Assembly: GCA_013397075.1 (NCBI GenBank)
Contig: VWZS01000873.1
Coordinates: 575,430 to 639,429, forward strand
Direction: 5' to 3'
Length of the DNA stretch: 64,000 bases
From: Rhabdornis inornatus
Taxonomy: Eukaryota; Chordata; Aves; Passeriformes; Rhabdornithidae
Numbering within the stretch: the stretch's first letter is position 1; every line of letters starts with the position of its first letter. The notes below the pieces were generated by a model. That model worked only from the letters and a program-made list of their open reading frames with translations. It was not told the origin of the DNA and did not search any database. Position numbers and translations under genes: made by a program. Below are positions 24,233-35,700 of this stretch, in pieces.

Positions 24233-27200
24233 GCACAGGCTGGGTCTTGGATTACCAGGAATGGGTTTGTTTTGACAGGCAGCTCTCAAAGCCCCCAAAG
24301 CTTCCAGCTGCTGAGGGGCACTGGGAGAAGCAGGTCCCAAAATCCATGCCAAAAGTGCCAGGACCATTCCATTAATAGGAACAGTCATTAATTACAGAGG
24401 GCTTGACTTTCCAAAGGGTCCTGGAGGTAACAGAGCCCTGGCTTGTGTGAATCCTCATCCTTGGTGCCATAAAAATCTCATGGTTTTGATACAGCCAGTG
24501 GGGCTGTCCTTGGGATGGAGCAAAACCATCTAAGGAACAGATGGAGCAGGGCAGCTCCTGACTGAAAATAGACATTCCTTTAAAAATAGATGAAAGCAAC
24601 ATTTAATTTAGTTGAAAGGTGGAAATGAACCATTAAGAAATCCAGGCTTGTCTAAATACCTGCTTGTCATGTATATTTAATTGTTTTCATTTCCATTTGG
24701 ATTGTGCTCTGCACTTACACAATGGCCACAGCTTGTCCTCAAGTGTCTGAGCATGGAGAGGGATTTGAGAGGATTCTGAAAGGGAGAAGGATGAGGAGAT
24801 TTCCGGGCAAAAATAGATATCAAAACCACCCAAAAGGTTGATAGGAAGAATTATTAGCCAGTCCTTGATAAAGAGATGCAAAAGCAGGAGTAAGTAGCAG
24901 GACAAATCCACATTACAAATGCATCAGCCTTAAAAAACTGCTGCTTGAAGACAGTCTGGTAGAACAAATCACCATTTTCCTTCTTTTTCTTCCAACCAGG
25001 ACAAACCAGTGGCAAGTATTGCTCCAAACCACTTCATTAATATCAGATCAGCTGCAAATGCCATTTTAGAAGCAGCTAATTACCAAACCTCTGATCAGTG
25101 TGCAGTGGGATGAAGGTTGTAGTTCTCTGCCTGCAGGTTCCAGACCTCAGCTCCAAATATGTTCTTCAGAGTCCTTGAAAAATTCATTTTCTTCACAACT
25201 CCTCTCATTATTTATTAATGACTGTCATTCTGAATTCTGGATCACCATCATTTCCTCAAGCAGGAGCATAATTTTTCCCTCTCTTATCAAAACAGCATCA
25301 GGAACTCGAGTACCTGCCCCCAGGGTTTGAGTGTTCCCCCTTTTCTGCAAGCCAGGAGCCCTCATATCCAGAACTGACATGGATCCAGCAGGAATTTATG
25401 TGAAATCCTCAAAGTCTTCAATGTTTTCTCTTTAGAAATTCCTGCTAAGGGTGTTTGGTTTCAGCTGAGATAATGAAATTCAGCGAGATCATGACCTGGC
25501 AGTAGCTGGCCATGCAGAGAAGGTGTTTTGTCAGTACAAGTGGCACTTTAACCACCAGGACATTTTTTCTGCACATCCACAATTCCAGAGGGATTCTGTG
25601 GCCATGGTCAAGCATCTGACTGGAACTCCCTGATCTTCCCAGCAGCTGTGGCCAGAGCTCCTCTGGCAGCTTTGCCATCAGAGCTGTGTCAATTAGGGCC
25701 ATGGAAATTCATCCCAGTGGGTGCCTTCCTTATGGAAACGAGTTATTACACAGAGGTTCAGCTAATGTGAGCATAAAAAAATGATCTCTTTCCTCAGAGA
25801 GAGGACAGATGGCTTTGCCTCCTTGTGAAGGGTTGGTTTTTCAACACAAGCTGCCTCTCCACTGGAGAGGAGGGGGGAAATCATCTCTTAATTACTGCTC
25901 CACTGGCTGAAAGCACATTCTTGGAGCAGAAGGTATTAGTTGGAGTTTTCTTACACCAAAGTCAGACATTAAAAAGAAATCACAGAACTGTTTTGGTTCA
26001 CGGGAGGAAAATTTATATTAAAAAAACCCCACTAGAACTGGGTGATCCTTCCCCACTTTTCACAGAACTGCTTGAATCAAGGCCAGAATCTGTTTTCTTA
26101 GGAGGTGAAACACAAACACCCAAAGAATTAAGTGACAATTCCTTCATGTTCCTGAGTTATGGATTAGAAAAATCGTCTCAGCAGCACTGATCAATGGGAA
26201 CTTCAAAGAGAAACACGGCCCATCCATTACAGTTCCTCCCAATTACATCCTTCTGCTGAGAACTGCACTTTATGTTCCTTCCAGCCTTCCAAAAAAGAGG
26301 GAGCAGGATTTTAAAAAAACAGCTTCTAAGCTAGTTTTACCTTTTTATTGAATTTAAACACCACAAGACTGGTTAAATTGAGAGTAAATTCTGAACTGCT
26401 GGTGCTGCCTCTGAAATGGAAGCACCATTTTCAAACAAAAATCAGAAACATCTCAAAGCTGTTGTTTTTCCTGATCATTTCCCTTCCTTTTTGTTGAGAC
26501 TTCTTCAACAAATTTTGTCTAAATCCATGAATCATTCTGAGCAAGCTGAAAGTTATTTACCTGATTTTGTTGGGTGAGCTGTGGGTTTCCATCAGGTTAT
26601 TCCAACCTACTGAGCTCTCTGAGTTTTGGAGAGGAGTTTGGGATTGTTCCCTCCTTTTCTCCTGGAAACCACAGAGAAATGTGACTCCATCCTTCTCCCT
26701 CCATCAGCCAAAGGCTTCATCAAAGTGGAGAATCCCACCTGAGGCCAGGAAAACACAGGAGAACAGGAAAAACAGCAGCAGCATATCCTGAGTGTTGATA
26801 CTTTTCTGTTGTGGGGTTTTTTTTTACCTCCAGCCCATCGAGTGCCCAGCAGCTGCCATCATTCCCAAATGTCCTGTGGGAGATGAGTCTGTTCTGGATG
26901 GTAATTCCCACCTGCTCCAGACCTGCCACACATTCCCTGTTCAGGGAGGAGCTCTCTGAGCCCTTCAGGGGGTTGAGGAGTAGTTCTGCACACAAAACTG
27001 AATTATCCCGTGCTTTTCCTTCAGCATTGGCTGATCCCGGTGTGACCAGCAGCATTTCCTCTCTCCCAGCTTCTGGAATTCACCAGGGCTGCTGCTGCCC
27101 CCTTGGTGATCAACGCTTGAACTACCAGCAGCTCCCAATTAACTGATGTGATCTTTAAAGATCATTAACCAGCCCTCACTCTCACTGCAGTGTAACTATG

Positions 27201-27640
27201 GAATCACCCCCTGGTTATCCAGAATTAGCCAGGGCTTTGTTTGGTTTGCAGGGCACAGATAACAACGGATTCTATTCAGGAAATCATGTACTAATTATCT
27301 CTGAAATTGGGCTGTACACAGGAGGCTGCTGAGCTGCCTTGGAAAAATTACCATTTTTCTCCCCACTCCCACTCCTGCCTCCTTCTCCCAGCCCACCTTG
27401 ATACCTCCCACATCATCATTTATTTCTGTAATCTGTTCTCACACACCAAAGAGCTCAGCCCCCCCCAGAGAAGGTGATTCTGGAGATCTGCTCTCAGGGT
27501 CAGGTGTCTGCACTGGGGTTTGTCCATCACCACTGTGCCAGGTACCAAATCCATGGCTGCTGTCACAGGTGGGGGCTTTGGGGGAAGGCAGAGCCAGCAC
27601 AGCCCTGCAGCAGCCTGAGGGGTTCAGCTGCAAGCACAGA
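24233..27640. other. Intergenic, no gene seen
   Basis: Unique sequence, partly AT-rich (24600-25080, 26280-26560). The block at 25000-25110 is repeat-free with TAAT-type motifs. Open frames up to 121 codons show no domain. Confidence 0.6.
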
Positions 27641-27760
27641 GGCACAGAATCCTTCAGATCATCCAAGATCATCAAGTCCAACCTTCACCCAAATACCCCC
27701 TTGCCCACTAAACCATATCAAAAAGTGCCTCATGACTCGTTTTTTGAGCACCAAACCCCC
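27641..27760 (-). mobile_element. CR1-type LINE 3' fragment, second 3' UTR type
   Basis: Reads GATCATCAAGTCCAACCTTC, then CTTGCCCACTAAACCATATC and AAGTGCCTCATGACTCG, the pattern of CR1 tails whose sense strand says GGTTGGACTTGATGATCTT. Degraded. Confidence 0.65.
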
Positions 27761-30469
27761 AAGTGGACTCAGTTTGTCCTGGGTGGATGCAGCATCCTCC
27801 ACTTCGTGCCCAATTCCTCACCCTCTTACCAATTCCTAGGAATTTCACCAACCTTTGAGCAAACTGGGACTTCAGTAAAAACTCTTGGTAGAGGTAAAAG
27901 GAGCAGATTCCTTTTGGCAGCAGCAGAAAGAACAGCTGAATGTTCTTCAGCAGTGGCTGATTAATCCTTTTCATTCAAAAATCATTTAATTTAAAGGAAT
28001 AAAACTGTTCTTGAAACTCCTGCAAGGCAGAATGTTTTGCCCAATTGAAAAGCTGTATGTCATCAATGGTGGCTCCATTTGGCCAGTGATAAAGTCACTT
28101 CCTTTTCCTTTTATTATAATTATTTCCATGAGAAAAGTCAGAGCAGTAAGTGGGAGCATTCCACATCATCAAATGACTATTATAATTATTAATTTTTTAA
28201 AAGATAGATATATTTTAACGGAACAAAATAGGTACCAACAACAGAGCTGCCTCCTTATGACCTAGATTTGATTTTCATGAAAACAGAAGTGAAGGTTTGC
28301 ACTTGCAGCCCCTGACAGGGACCACAGCCCATCCACCCTGGCCCAAAGATGCCCAGAAGACAGATGGAGTTCTCTGGGCCCATCTAAGTGACCACAATCT
28401 CCTTCTCCACAGCTCCCCAAACCTGCCAGTCCCACACACCATCCCATAAATGATGGTTTCACTTGGAAATCACATCTGGGTTGGATGGCTGCCCATGTGG
28501 AAAAGCTGCTCTTAACGGGTTGCTTTGTGGAAATCAGGAAAAATGCAAGTTTCTGTTTCATCCTGCAGGAAGGGAGGTAGTTTGGGGTTTTTTAACAGGA
28601 AAATCTGCAGCCTGAGCCCTCCCTGGTGGGTGTGCAGCATCAGCAGCTCCCAGGGGCTGAGCTTGGACCAGAGCCTGGCCAGCACTGGACACAGCAACCT
28701 CCCAGGAAAACTTCCCAGTGCTGCTTTCCCTGATTCAGCCATTCCTCAGCCTGAGCAAAGGGGCATTTTTCTTCAAAAGACCATTATTTGGATAAATCAA
28801 GCGTGGCACTGCGGTGTCAGAGCAGAGCAGGAGGTGCAGGCAGCAGAGCAGGGACAGGACAGAGCCACTCAAAACACAAAACACCCACCAGCATCTGGGT
28901 TATGGATCTCTTCCAAGGAGAGAGAGCTGATTTGGGCATTTAGTTATTTACATCCTACCAGCCCAAGTCCTTCTGGGGATTTTTTTAATTGCACAAAGTA
29001 TTTTTCTGCTCCATCCAAAATGCTCTTTATGTGGAAAGCGCTGATGAAGCACCAGACAGGAGTTGGTGTTCCCTGCACCCCTCCAGTGCCTGTCTGCTGC
29101 TCCTGAGCTCCTGGCAGCACACAGGGAGGAGGGCACAGCCTGCCAGAGCCATCCTGCCTGCTCTGATGGCACTGGAGCCTCGCAGGGTGCTTGGGAATGA
29201 AGCTCCAGCTGTGGCTCCAGCAGAGACTCTGAGCACCCAATGTCTGCTCAACAACAAAAAACGAGGCAAAGCTCTGCTGTAAAAAAACCTGGAGCAGCCT
29301 TTTCTGGGATGTTCAGGATGGCAGCAGACAGCCCTGCTCGCCCTGGCACTGTGCCTGCCTGGTTTACATCCTCACCTTGGGACCTGGCTGGGAAATGAAG
29401 ATGTTCTTCCACAATGCTCAGCTGGGAAAATCCCCTCCTGTCCAGCTCCTGGCTGCTCCTCACCCCAAAGGAGCCTCCTGCTCAGCTCTAACTTTGTGAT
29501 GTCTCTCTTCAGCCTGACAGGTTAACCTGGATCAAAAAAAAAAAAAAAAAGGTTAAAAATTCCTCTGGGAGGCAATTAAGTCTGCAAGGATCATTACTCT
29601 GAGTCCTCAGCACTGAGAAACATTTCAGAGAGTTCAATCTCAGCACCAAGTGTGGCCAAGGGTTGGACAGAACCTGCCTTGCCTGTCCCCTGGTGGCTCC
29701 CACAGGGTGAGGAGGTGGCTGTGGCTGGTGACTTGTGCTGCCTTCCCACTGCTCAGGCATTACAGTCCCAGACCCTGCACAGCCAGGCTGCACACGCTGA
29801 GTTTTCACCTGTCACTTGCCAGAACAGCTCCCAGCTTTGGGCATTTTTCTAGCAGCAAACGGGGTTGTCAAAGAAATAAATGTTTATACAGCACGTTGGA
29901 TTTATCACTGGAGTAAATCAGATGATGTTGGGAGGAAATAGGAGTGGAAGTTATCTACAGGCGTGGCAGTTTGAGAGATCCTTCTTCCCAGAGTACCTGA
30001 GCCAGGAAATCTCTCTGGAAGCTCAGCACAGATCCCAGGCTGGTTCCATAGCAGTGCCTTTGGTCTTTAATCACTCCAGAGACACAATTCCCACTGATAC
30101 CAGCACAGCTTTTGCATTCTTGCAAGATCAGCATCTTTTGGGCTTTTTGTTTGGGTTTTTTTTACACAGCAAAATCACACACTCAGCTTCAGGGGGAACT
30201 GGGTGGCAAAACCCCAGTGAAAATCCCAGGCAAGTCTCCTTTTTTGACCAGACTCAAAATTAAAAATGTAATAAATAGCACTCAGCAGAGAGCTAAGAAA
30301 ATGCTGTAAGAGCAGTGAGTGGGATCCTTGCTTTGGGCACAATGTGTAGGAAAATAGGTGCATATAAATACACTTTAAAACCATCAAGATTCATGTATGA
30401 ACTGAAAACAAAGACTTCCCACATACCCACACAGCAATCCTACACACAGACACGAGAATTCTGAATTTA
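27761..30469. other. Intergenic, no gene seen
   Basis: Unique sequence with a poly(A) run of about 17 at 29535-29551. The frame at 28525-29106 (193 codons, plus) has no recognisable domain, no conserved motif and is overlapped by minus-strand frames. Confidence 0.6.
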
Positions 30470-30845
30470 GGTCAGAAGCATTGAAGAGGAAATGTTTATA
30501 TTCCTGCATCTTCTGTGAAACTTGTTTTAAAATGAAACAAGAAGGTTGGGGAGGATCTTTTTACAAGGATGGAGTGGCAGGACAAGGGGGATGGCTTTAA
30601 ACTGCCGGAGGGCAGGGTTAGATGGGATTTTGGGCAGGAATTGTTCCCTGTGAGGGTGGGCAGGGCTGGCACAGGGTGCCCAGAGCAGCTGTGGCTGCCC
30701 CTGGATCCCTGGAAGTGTCCAAGGCCAGGTTGGACATTGGGGCTGGAGCAGCCTGGGACAGTGGGAGGTGTCCCTGCCATGGCAGGGGTGGCACTGGGTG
30801 GGATTTAAGGTCCCTTCCAACCCAAACTGTTCTGGATCCCGTGAT
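30470..30845 (+). mobile_element. CR1 LINE 3' fragment with extended 5' portion
   Basis: The 5' part (30470-30545) includes GCATCTTCTGTGAAACTTG and TTAAAATGAAACAAGAAGG. It then runs CAAGGGGGATGGCTTTAAAC, GAGGGCAGGGTTAGATGGG, GAGCAGCTGTGGCTGCCCC, GGAGCAGCCTGGGACAGTGG and ends CCAACCCAAACTGTTCTGG. The 5' segment recurs inverted at about 40045-40215, so it belongs to the repeat family rather than to the insertion site. Confidence 0.87.
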
Positions 30846-31224
30846 TTAAATGCCTATTTAAACTCTGGCCATGGAGCAGCAGCTCCACGGAAGTAAAACC
30901 ATTTTATGGCACAGTGGGGAAGATCTGTGTGTGGCCCTGGATAAACCCAGGTTATGTGAGGCAGCAGCACTCCCTGCCCTCCCCAGCAATGCAGGCACAG
31001 AACGAGGAGCTCGTTAATTCAGATTATTAAATTCCCTTGCAGAGGAGGCGAAGCTCTCCCAGCTCAGCTGATTTATGGAATCCTCAGGGCATTTTGCTCA
31101 TGTGCCCATAGCCCAACTTTTCCTTTTTTTAAGCAATCCTGAAGGTTGACCTGTGATGGCCTCAACGTTGTCCTGGCACTGCCCTGGGGGTGCAGGTCCT
31201 GTCAGACAGAGCCAGAAGGGGATG
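30846..31224. other. Intergenic spacer
   Basis: Unique sequence between a CR1 copy and the 40/41-bp minisatellite; nothing recognised. Confidence 0.6.
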
Positions 31225-31561
31225 CTCTGCTGCATTCCTGCCTCTGGAAGCTGCAGGGATCTTGCTCTGCTGCATTTCTGCCTCTGGAAGCTGCAGGGAT
31301 CTTGCTGTGCTGGATTCCTGCCTCTGGAAGCTGCAGGATCTTGCTGTGCTGCATTTCTGCCTCTGGAAGCTGCAGGGATCTTGCTCTGCTGCATTCCTGC
31401 CCTCTGGAAGCTGCAGGGATCTTCCTGTGCTGCATTCCTGCCTCTGGAAGCTGCAGGGATCTTGCTCTGCTGCATTCCTGCCCTCTGGAAGCTGCAGGGA
31501 TCTTCCTGTGCTGCATTCCTGCCTCTGGAAGCTGCAGGGATCTTGCCATCCCCTTCCAGTG
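31225..31561. repeat. 40/41-bp minisatellite with an 81-bp higher-order unit
   Basis: Eight units beginning CCTCTGGAAGCTGCAGGGAT start at 31241, 31281, 31321, 31360, 31401, 31441, 31482 and 31522. From 31400 the array alternates a 41-bp unit containing CTTCCTGTGC with a 40-bp unit containing CTTGCTCTGC, so 31400-31480 and 31481-31561 are near-identical 81-bp blocks. It keeps frames open on both strands without being a gene. Confidence 0.95.
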
Positions 31562-32589
31562 CCACCCTAGGTATCTGTGGGTCCTCTGGACTGCCAGACC
31601 ACAGAGCTGGCAGCTCCCCAGGAGAGCAGGAAATAGTTTTCCCCTTCTATATTTTTGTACTTACTAAGATATAACCTTATTCTTAGAAAAAATCTCTTAG
31701 TTCATGAGTTATTCTTGTGGTTAGAAAAGAATACTTTTTTTTCCCCCCTAAAAATAAACCAGCCTGACAGAAACTCCTGAGTTTATCAAATTTTTGAGGG
31801 ACTGAAAAACTCTTAACTTAGGATCCAGTTTTCCTGTGACAGTTTCTCAGGCCTGGTAGGAGCTGGAGATATTGGAGTGTGGAGCAGAGATATTCCCAGA
31901 TTTATTGTCAGCCTGACAATGATTATGTAGCCCATTGAGATGGAGTGGTGTGATTTAGTGGTTTGGAGGCATTTGTCAGGGTTGATGAATGCATCTGGTG
32001 ATTCAGGCAATGAAAATGTGAGATTTCCAGCCGGTGGCAGATAAAGGATGCTGCCCGATACTCGGGGTTATGGAAGGGGATAAAAGTTTTATTTGTTTCT
32101 CATTTAGAGTTTTACAGGGAGATGGGAAGGAAGATACACTTCCTTCAGCTGAAGAGGCTGTGCAGAGAGGGTTTATCCTAATGAATATTTGGCTTTTTGT
32201 GTCCCTGGTTTCTCACCTGTCACCACTCACCTGCACAGGGCATCCAGGTGGGTGCACTCAGGGAGACCTCGTGGGGATCTCCGGGCTCCCCCAGCATTCC
32301 CAGCTCTGCAGAAAGACATGGAAATACCGATTTTCTCATTTGCCTGCTGTAGAGCACGCTAAGGTTTGATACAAAGCCAGCTGGAAATGAGAAATTGCTT
32401 TTAGATGGGTCCAAAATATGGGCATTTTCTTAGACAAAGTGAGTTAAACAAGCTTTTGAAATTCCAGCCATATCCAGACAATTTACAGCTCATTGTGGTT
32501 TCAAATTCACAGATATAAGACAGGATCTTAGGAAAACAAGGTGTTTTAAGGTGTGCTTTATACTGAATTTGTACACAAATCCCACAATC
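31562..32589. other. Intergenic, no gene seen
   Basis: Unique sequence. Contains at 32460-32481 a 22-bp string found again at 35272-35293. Confidence 0.6.
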
Positions 32590-32765
32590 CCAGAATGGTT
32601 TGGATTGGAAGAGACTTTAAAACTTGTCCTGTTCCACCCCCTGCCATCATGGCAGGGACACCACCCAGTGTCCCAGGCTTCTCCAAGCCTGGCCTTGGAC
32701 ACTTCCAGGGATCCAGGGACAGCCACAGCTGCTCTGGCACCTGTGCCAGGGCCTCAAGAGAAATA
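32590..32765 (-). mobile_element. CR1 LINE 3' fragment
   Basis: Reverse-strand CR1: CCCAGAATGGTTTGGATTGG, CCACCCCCTGCCATCATGG, CCAAGCCTGGCCTTGGACAC, CAGCCACAGCTGCTCTGGC. Confidence 0.86.
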
Positions 32766-35700
32766 TTTGTGAAACACCAAGCAAAGAGAACCCAGGTCAG
32801 AGGCTCTTTAAGGCAAAAAGAAAGGAAATTGAGGATCCTGTTACTTCAAGAGCAGTGAAGAACGAGCCTCACTGCACTAATGGGTATTTCTGAGTCAATT
32901 ATGTGCCAGTGCTGGCCCATTTCCCTGGAATGTTTTATTCTTTAGCTTTCAGATGGAAATACTCTATTTTAACTAAGATATATAACTAGATATATTTTAC
33001 CTTATATTAGGTTTCTATATATATGTAGGTTTTACCTTACATTAGGGTTTCCAAGGAAAATCCACTCCATTCATACTCAGCAGAAGCAAACCCATGCTCT
33101 GCTTTAGCTCAATCCCAAGCTCAGCTCTCACTTAACAAAACCAGCCTGAGCTGTGCTCGAGCATCAATCCATAGAGAAGTACTTAGGAGGAATAAATTGA
33201 TTTTCTCATTGCTCTATGTTGGCTAAAAATTATTCGATTATGTATTTAGCTGCTAATGGAAACTCATTAGTAGATTTTCATTTCATGCTTGTTTGCACCT
33301 GCAATCCATTTTTCCCTGTCCAAAGCACTGTTTCATTTCAGTTCCGTGCTATAAATTTCCTTGCATATAAACTGATAAGTGTCAGCCAAAATTCAGTGTA
33401 GTGGTCTGGAATAGCTCAGGGCCAGGGCTTTCACAAGAGCATCATTAAAGCAGCAGATCCCTGGTGATTCAGGGCTGCTGTTACTCTGCATATTGATGGC
33501 CTAGCTTGCCTCGTTGTTTACTCATTAGCTTTGTTATCCTCGTTAGTGTCAGCTCCTTGACGTTGTCCTGTGCTGCCTGGAGCCCCACGAGGCTCCTGGG
33601 CATCTTTTTAAGCCAAAGATGGGACATTCCCAGCTTTGGGAGGGCAGGAGTGGGGCAGCTCCTTCAGGGCTCCCACTCCCTGCTGTTCTGTGGGGTGTAA
33701 ATTCGATGTTTAATCAAACCTAAGCTCTGTTTGGAGGCAGATGTTGTTATCTGTGGGAATAGCACCCAATTCCAGCCAAATCCAAACACAGTGAGCACAC
33801 CATAACCAGGTTGAATTTCTCCTCCCCATCCTTCCCCAGCTTCCTGATGGGTTTGTGAATTGGGATCTGCAGCACAAGGAAGATCCCTGCTTCCCTGGGT
33901 TCTGCTTCACCTCCCACTCAGAAACCCTGCCCAGTTTAGGCTTAGCTCTGCCTTTCCCTCTGCCCTTTCATCTCTCTCATGGGAGACAGAACCCAGCTCA
34001 GTCCCAGCCAGACCCCACACAAGTGGAAAGCAGAGCAGTCACCCTGATCCACCCATCCAAAATCCCCTGGAGCATTCCCAGCTTGGTCCCAGAGCACCCT
34101 GAGCTGCAGCACTGGATGTGCATTCCTGCTGGGAGCAGCTGGAATGAGGAGTGGAATGGAATGGAGCAGAGATCAGAGGTGCAGCAGTGGCACATGACCA
34201 GAACCTGCTCACTACGAGCTGCTGGGCATTTTATTTTGGAGTAACCCTCATCCAGGTTAGTGAAGCAGAACCTGATCATAATAATTATGTCACATTTTCT
34301 TTTCATAGGAAGAAATTAATAAGTTGTTCAACTTCGGCAGAATTACTCTGAATTGATCCAAATATGAGAGCTGACTCTCAGTGCTGTGGACTAGTGCAGC
34401 CCCCACGGAGAAAAATGCATTTGCTGTAAAAATATCTATTTTATCAGGTAGCTCAAGCCTCTGGGGTCTGCCCACATTCCCCACCCGAGTAACTGAGAGC
34501 AGGAACAGCTCTGAATGTGCTTGTTAAGTGGGCCTGATCAATACAAATCTATTTCTCAATTAAGTAGAAGATCCTGGTGTATGTGTATTGCCTGCAGGCC
34601 AGAAGAGTTCAGAGGAAAACTGGATTCCAGAATACAAACTTGTGTTGTTTTTGCTCTGTCTTTTAAATGAGCTTTACCAGCATGCAACTGCAATCCTTGT
34701 GAACTCTGCAGATTAAATTTCCTTGCAGTAATGACCACTAGGAATTAGTGAAATGTTAATCTGCCCACCTGCTGTGTATGATTATACACGAGTCTAATCA
34801 ACCTGATTACAAAAGAAAGTAATTTCTGCTTTTACAGGGTTTTTTTGTTGTTGTCTGCTTTAGTTCTTCCTGAGGAACTGTGAAATTCCTTACCCTGTAT
34901 TTTAAAGCAAAAAATAATGATTAAATTAAAATGTGTAAAGGGGAGCAATGGAGGCTGATAGTAATTGCTACAAGAGATACAGTAATTGATGCTCTGAGGA
35001 TTTGTTTCAGAGCATGGAAGTGAATTAGGAACCTGCTTTATCTGGATTTGATGAAGTCACTGCATCTTTGTGTCTTGGTTTTCAGCTAAACTCTTAATGA
35101 GAATGCTAATAATTACACTGGCACTGAATTGTTTTAGGAACACAGGAGGATGAGAGCCACATTTTGATGTCATTTAAAGCCACAGACATCTTTCTGCTGC
35201 CAACCCTGAGACCACGGGAGAAGGAGGAAATCCTGAATCCATTGGAGACTGGATCCATCCAACTCCTTGAAAATTCCAGCCATATCCAGACAAGTGGGTG
35301 ACTGTAAAATAAGCTAAAAAACTACATCTGATTGGATTTCATGGCTTAAAGCTTTGTAAAGGCTGGGCCCACACACCTGGGGAGCAGGTACTGCAGTGCA
35401 GAGAGGCTTTCCAAGTCAGAAATCCAGGAAAATGAGCATACAGATACCTGAAAATACAAGGAATGTAGGGAAAGCCACAACAAATGTTATCCTGCTTCAC
35501 CCAGCAGTCAAACCCAGCTTCCTGAGCGGCCACAAACCCCCAGAACGCCTGAACCCCACCCCCTGCTTGCCCACTGCACATGGAAACACCTGGAACAATC
35601 CCTGGATTCAAAATCCTGACGTCCAATATCTGATCAATAGATGGCTGCCAGGTATCCAAAACCATTCCAGGCCTGCTGGGCGTCACTGCACAGGCAGGTT

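Noticed and set aside
24053..24388. Possible CRISPR-like array of regular repeats
   Set aside because: Direct tandem copies without spacers in a vertebrate genome; it is a minisatellite.
28525..29106. 193-codon plus-strand frame
   Set aside because: No domain; contradicted by overlapping minus-strand frames and ordinary noncoding composition.
31098..31674. Repeat proteins such as AASRGRNAAQ on the minus strand
   Set aside because: Translation of the 40/41-bp minisatellite.
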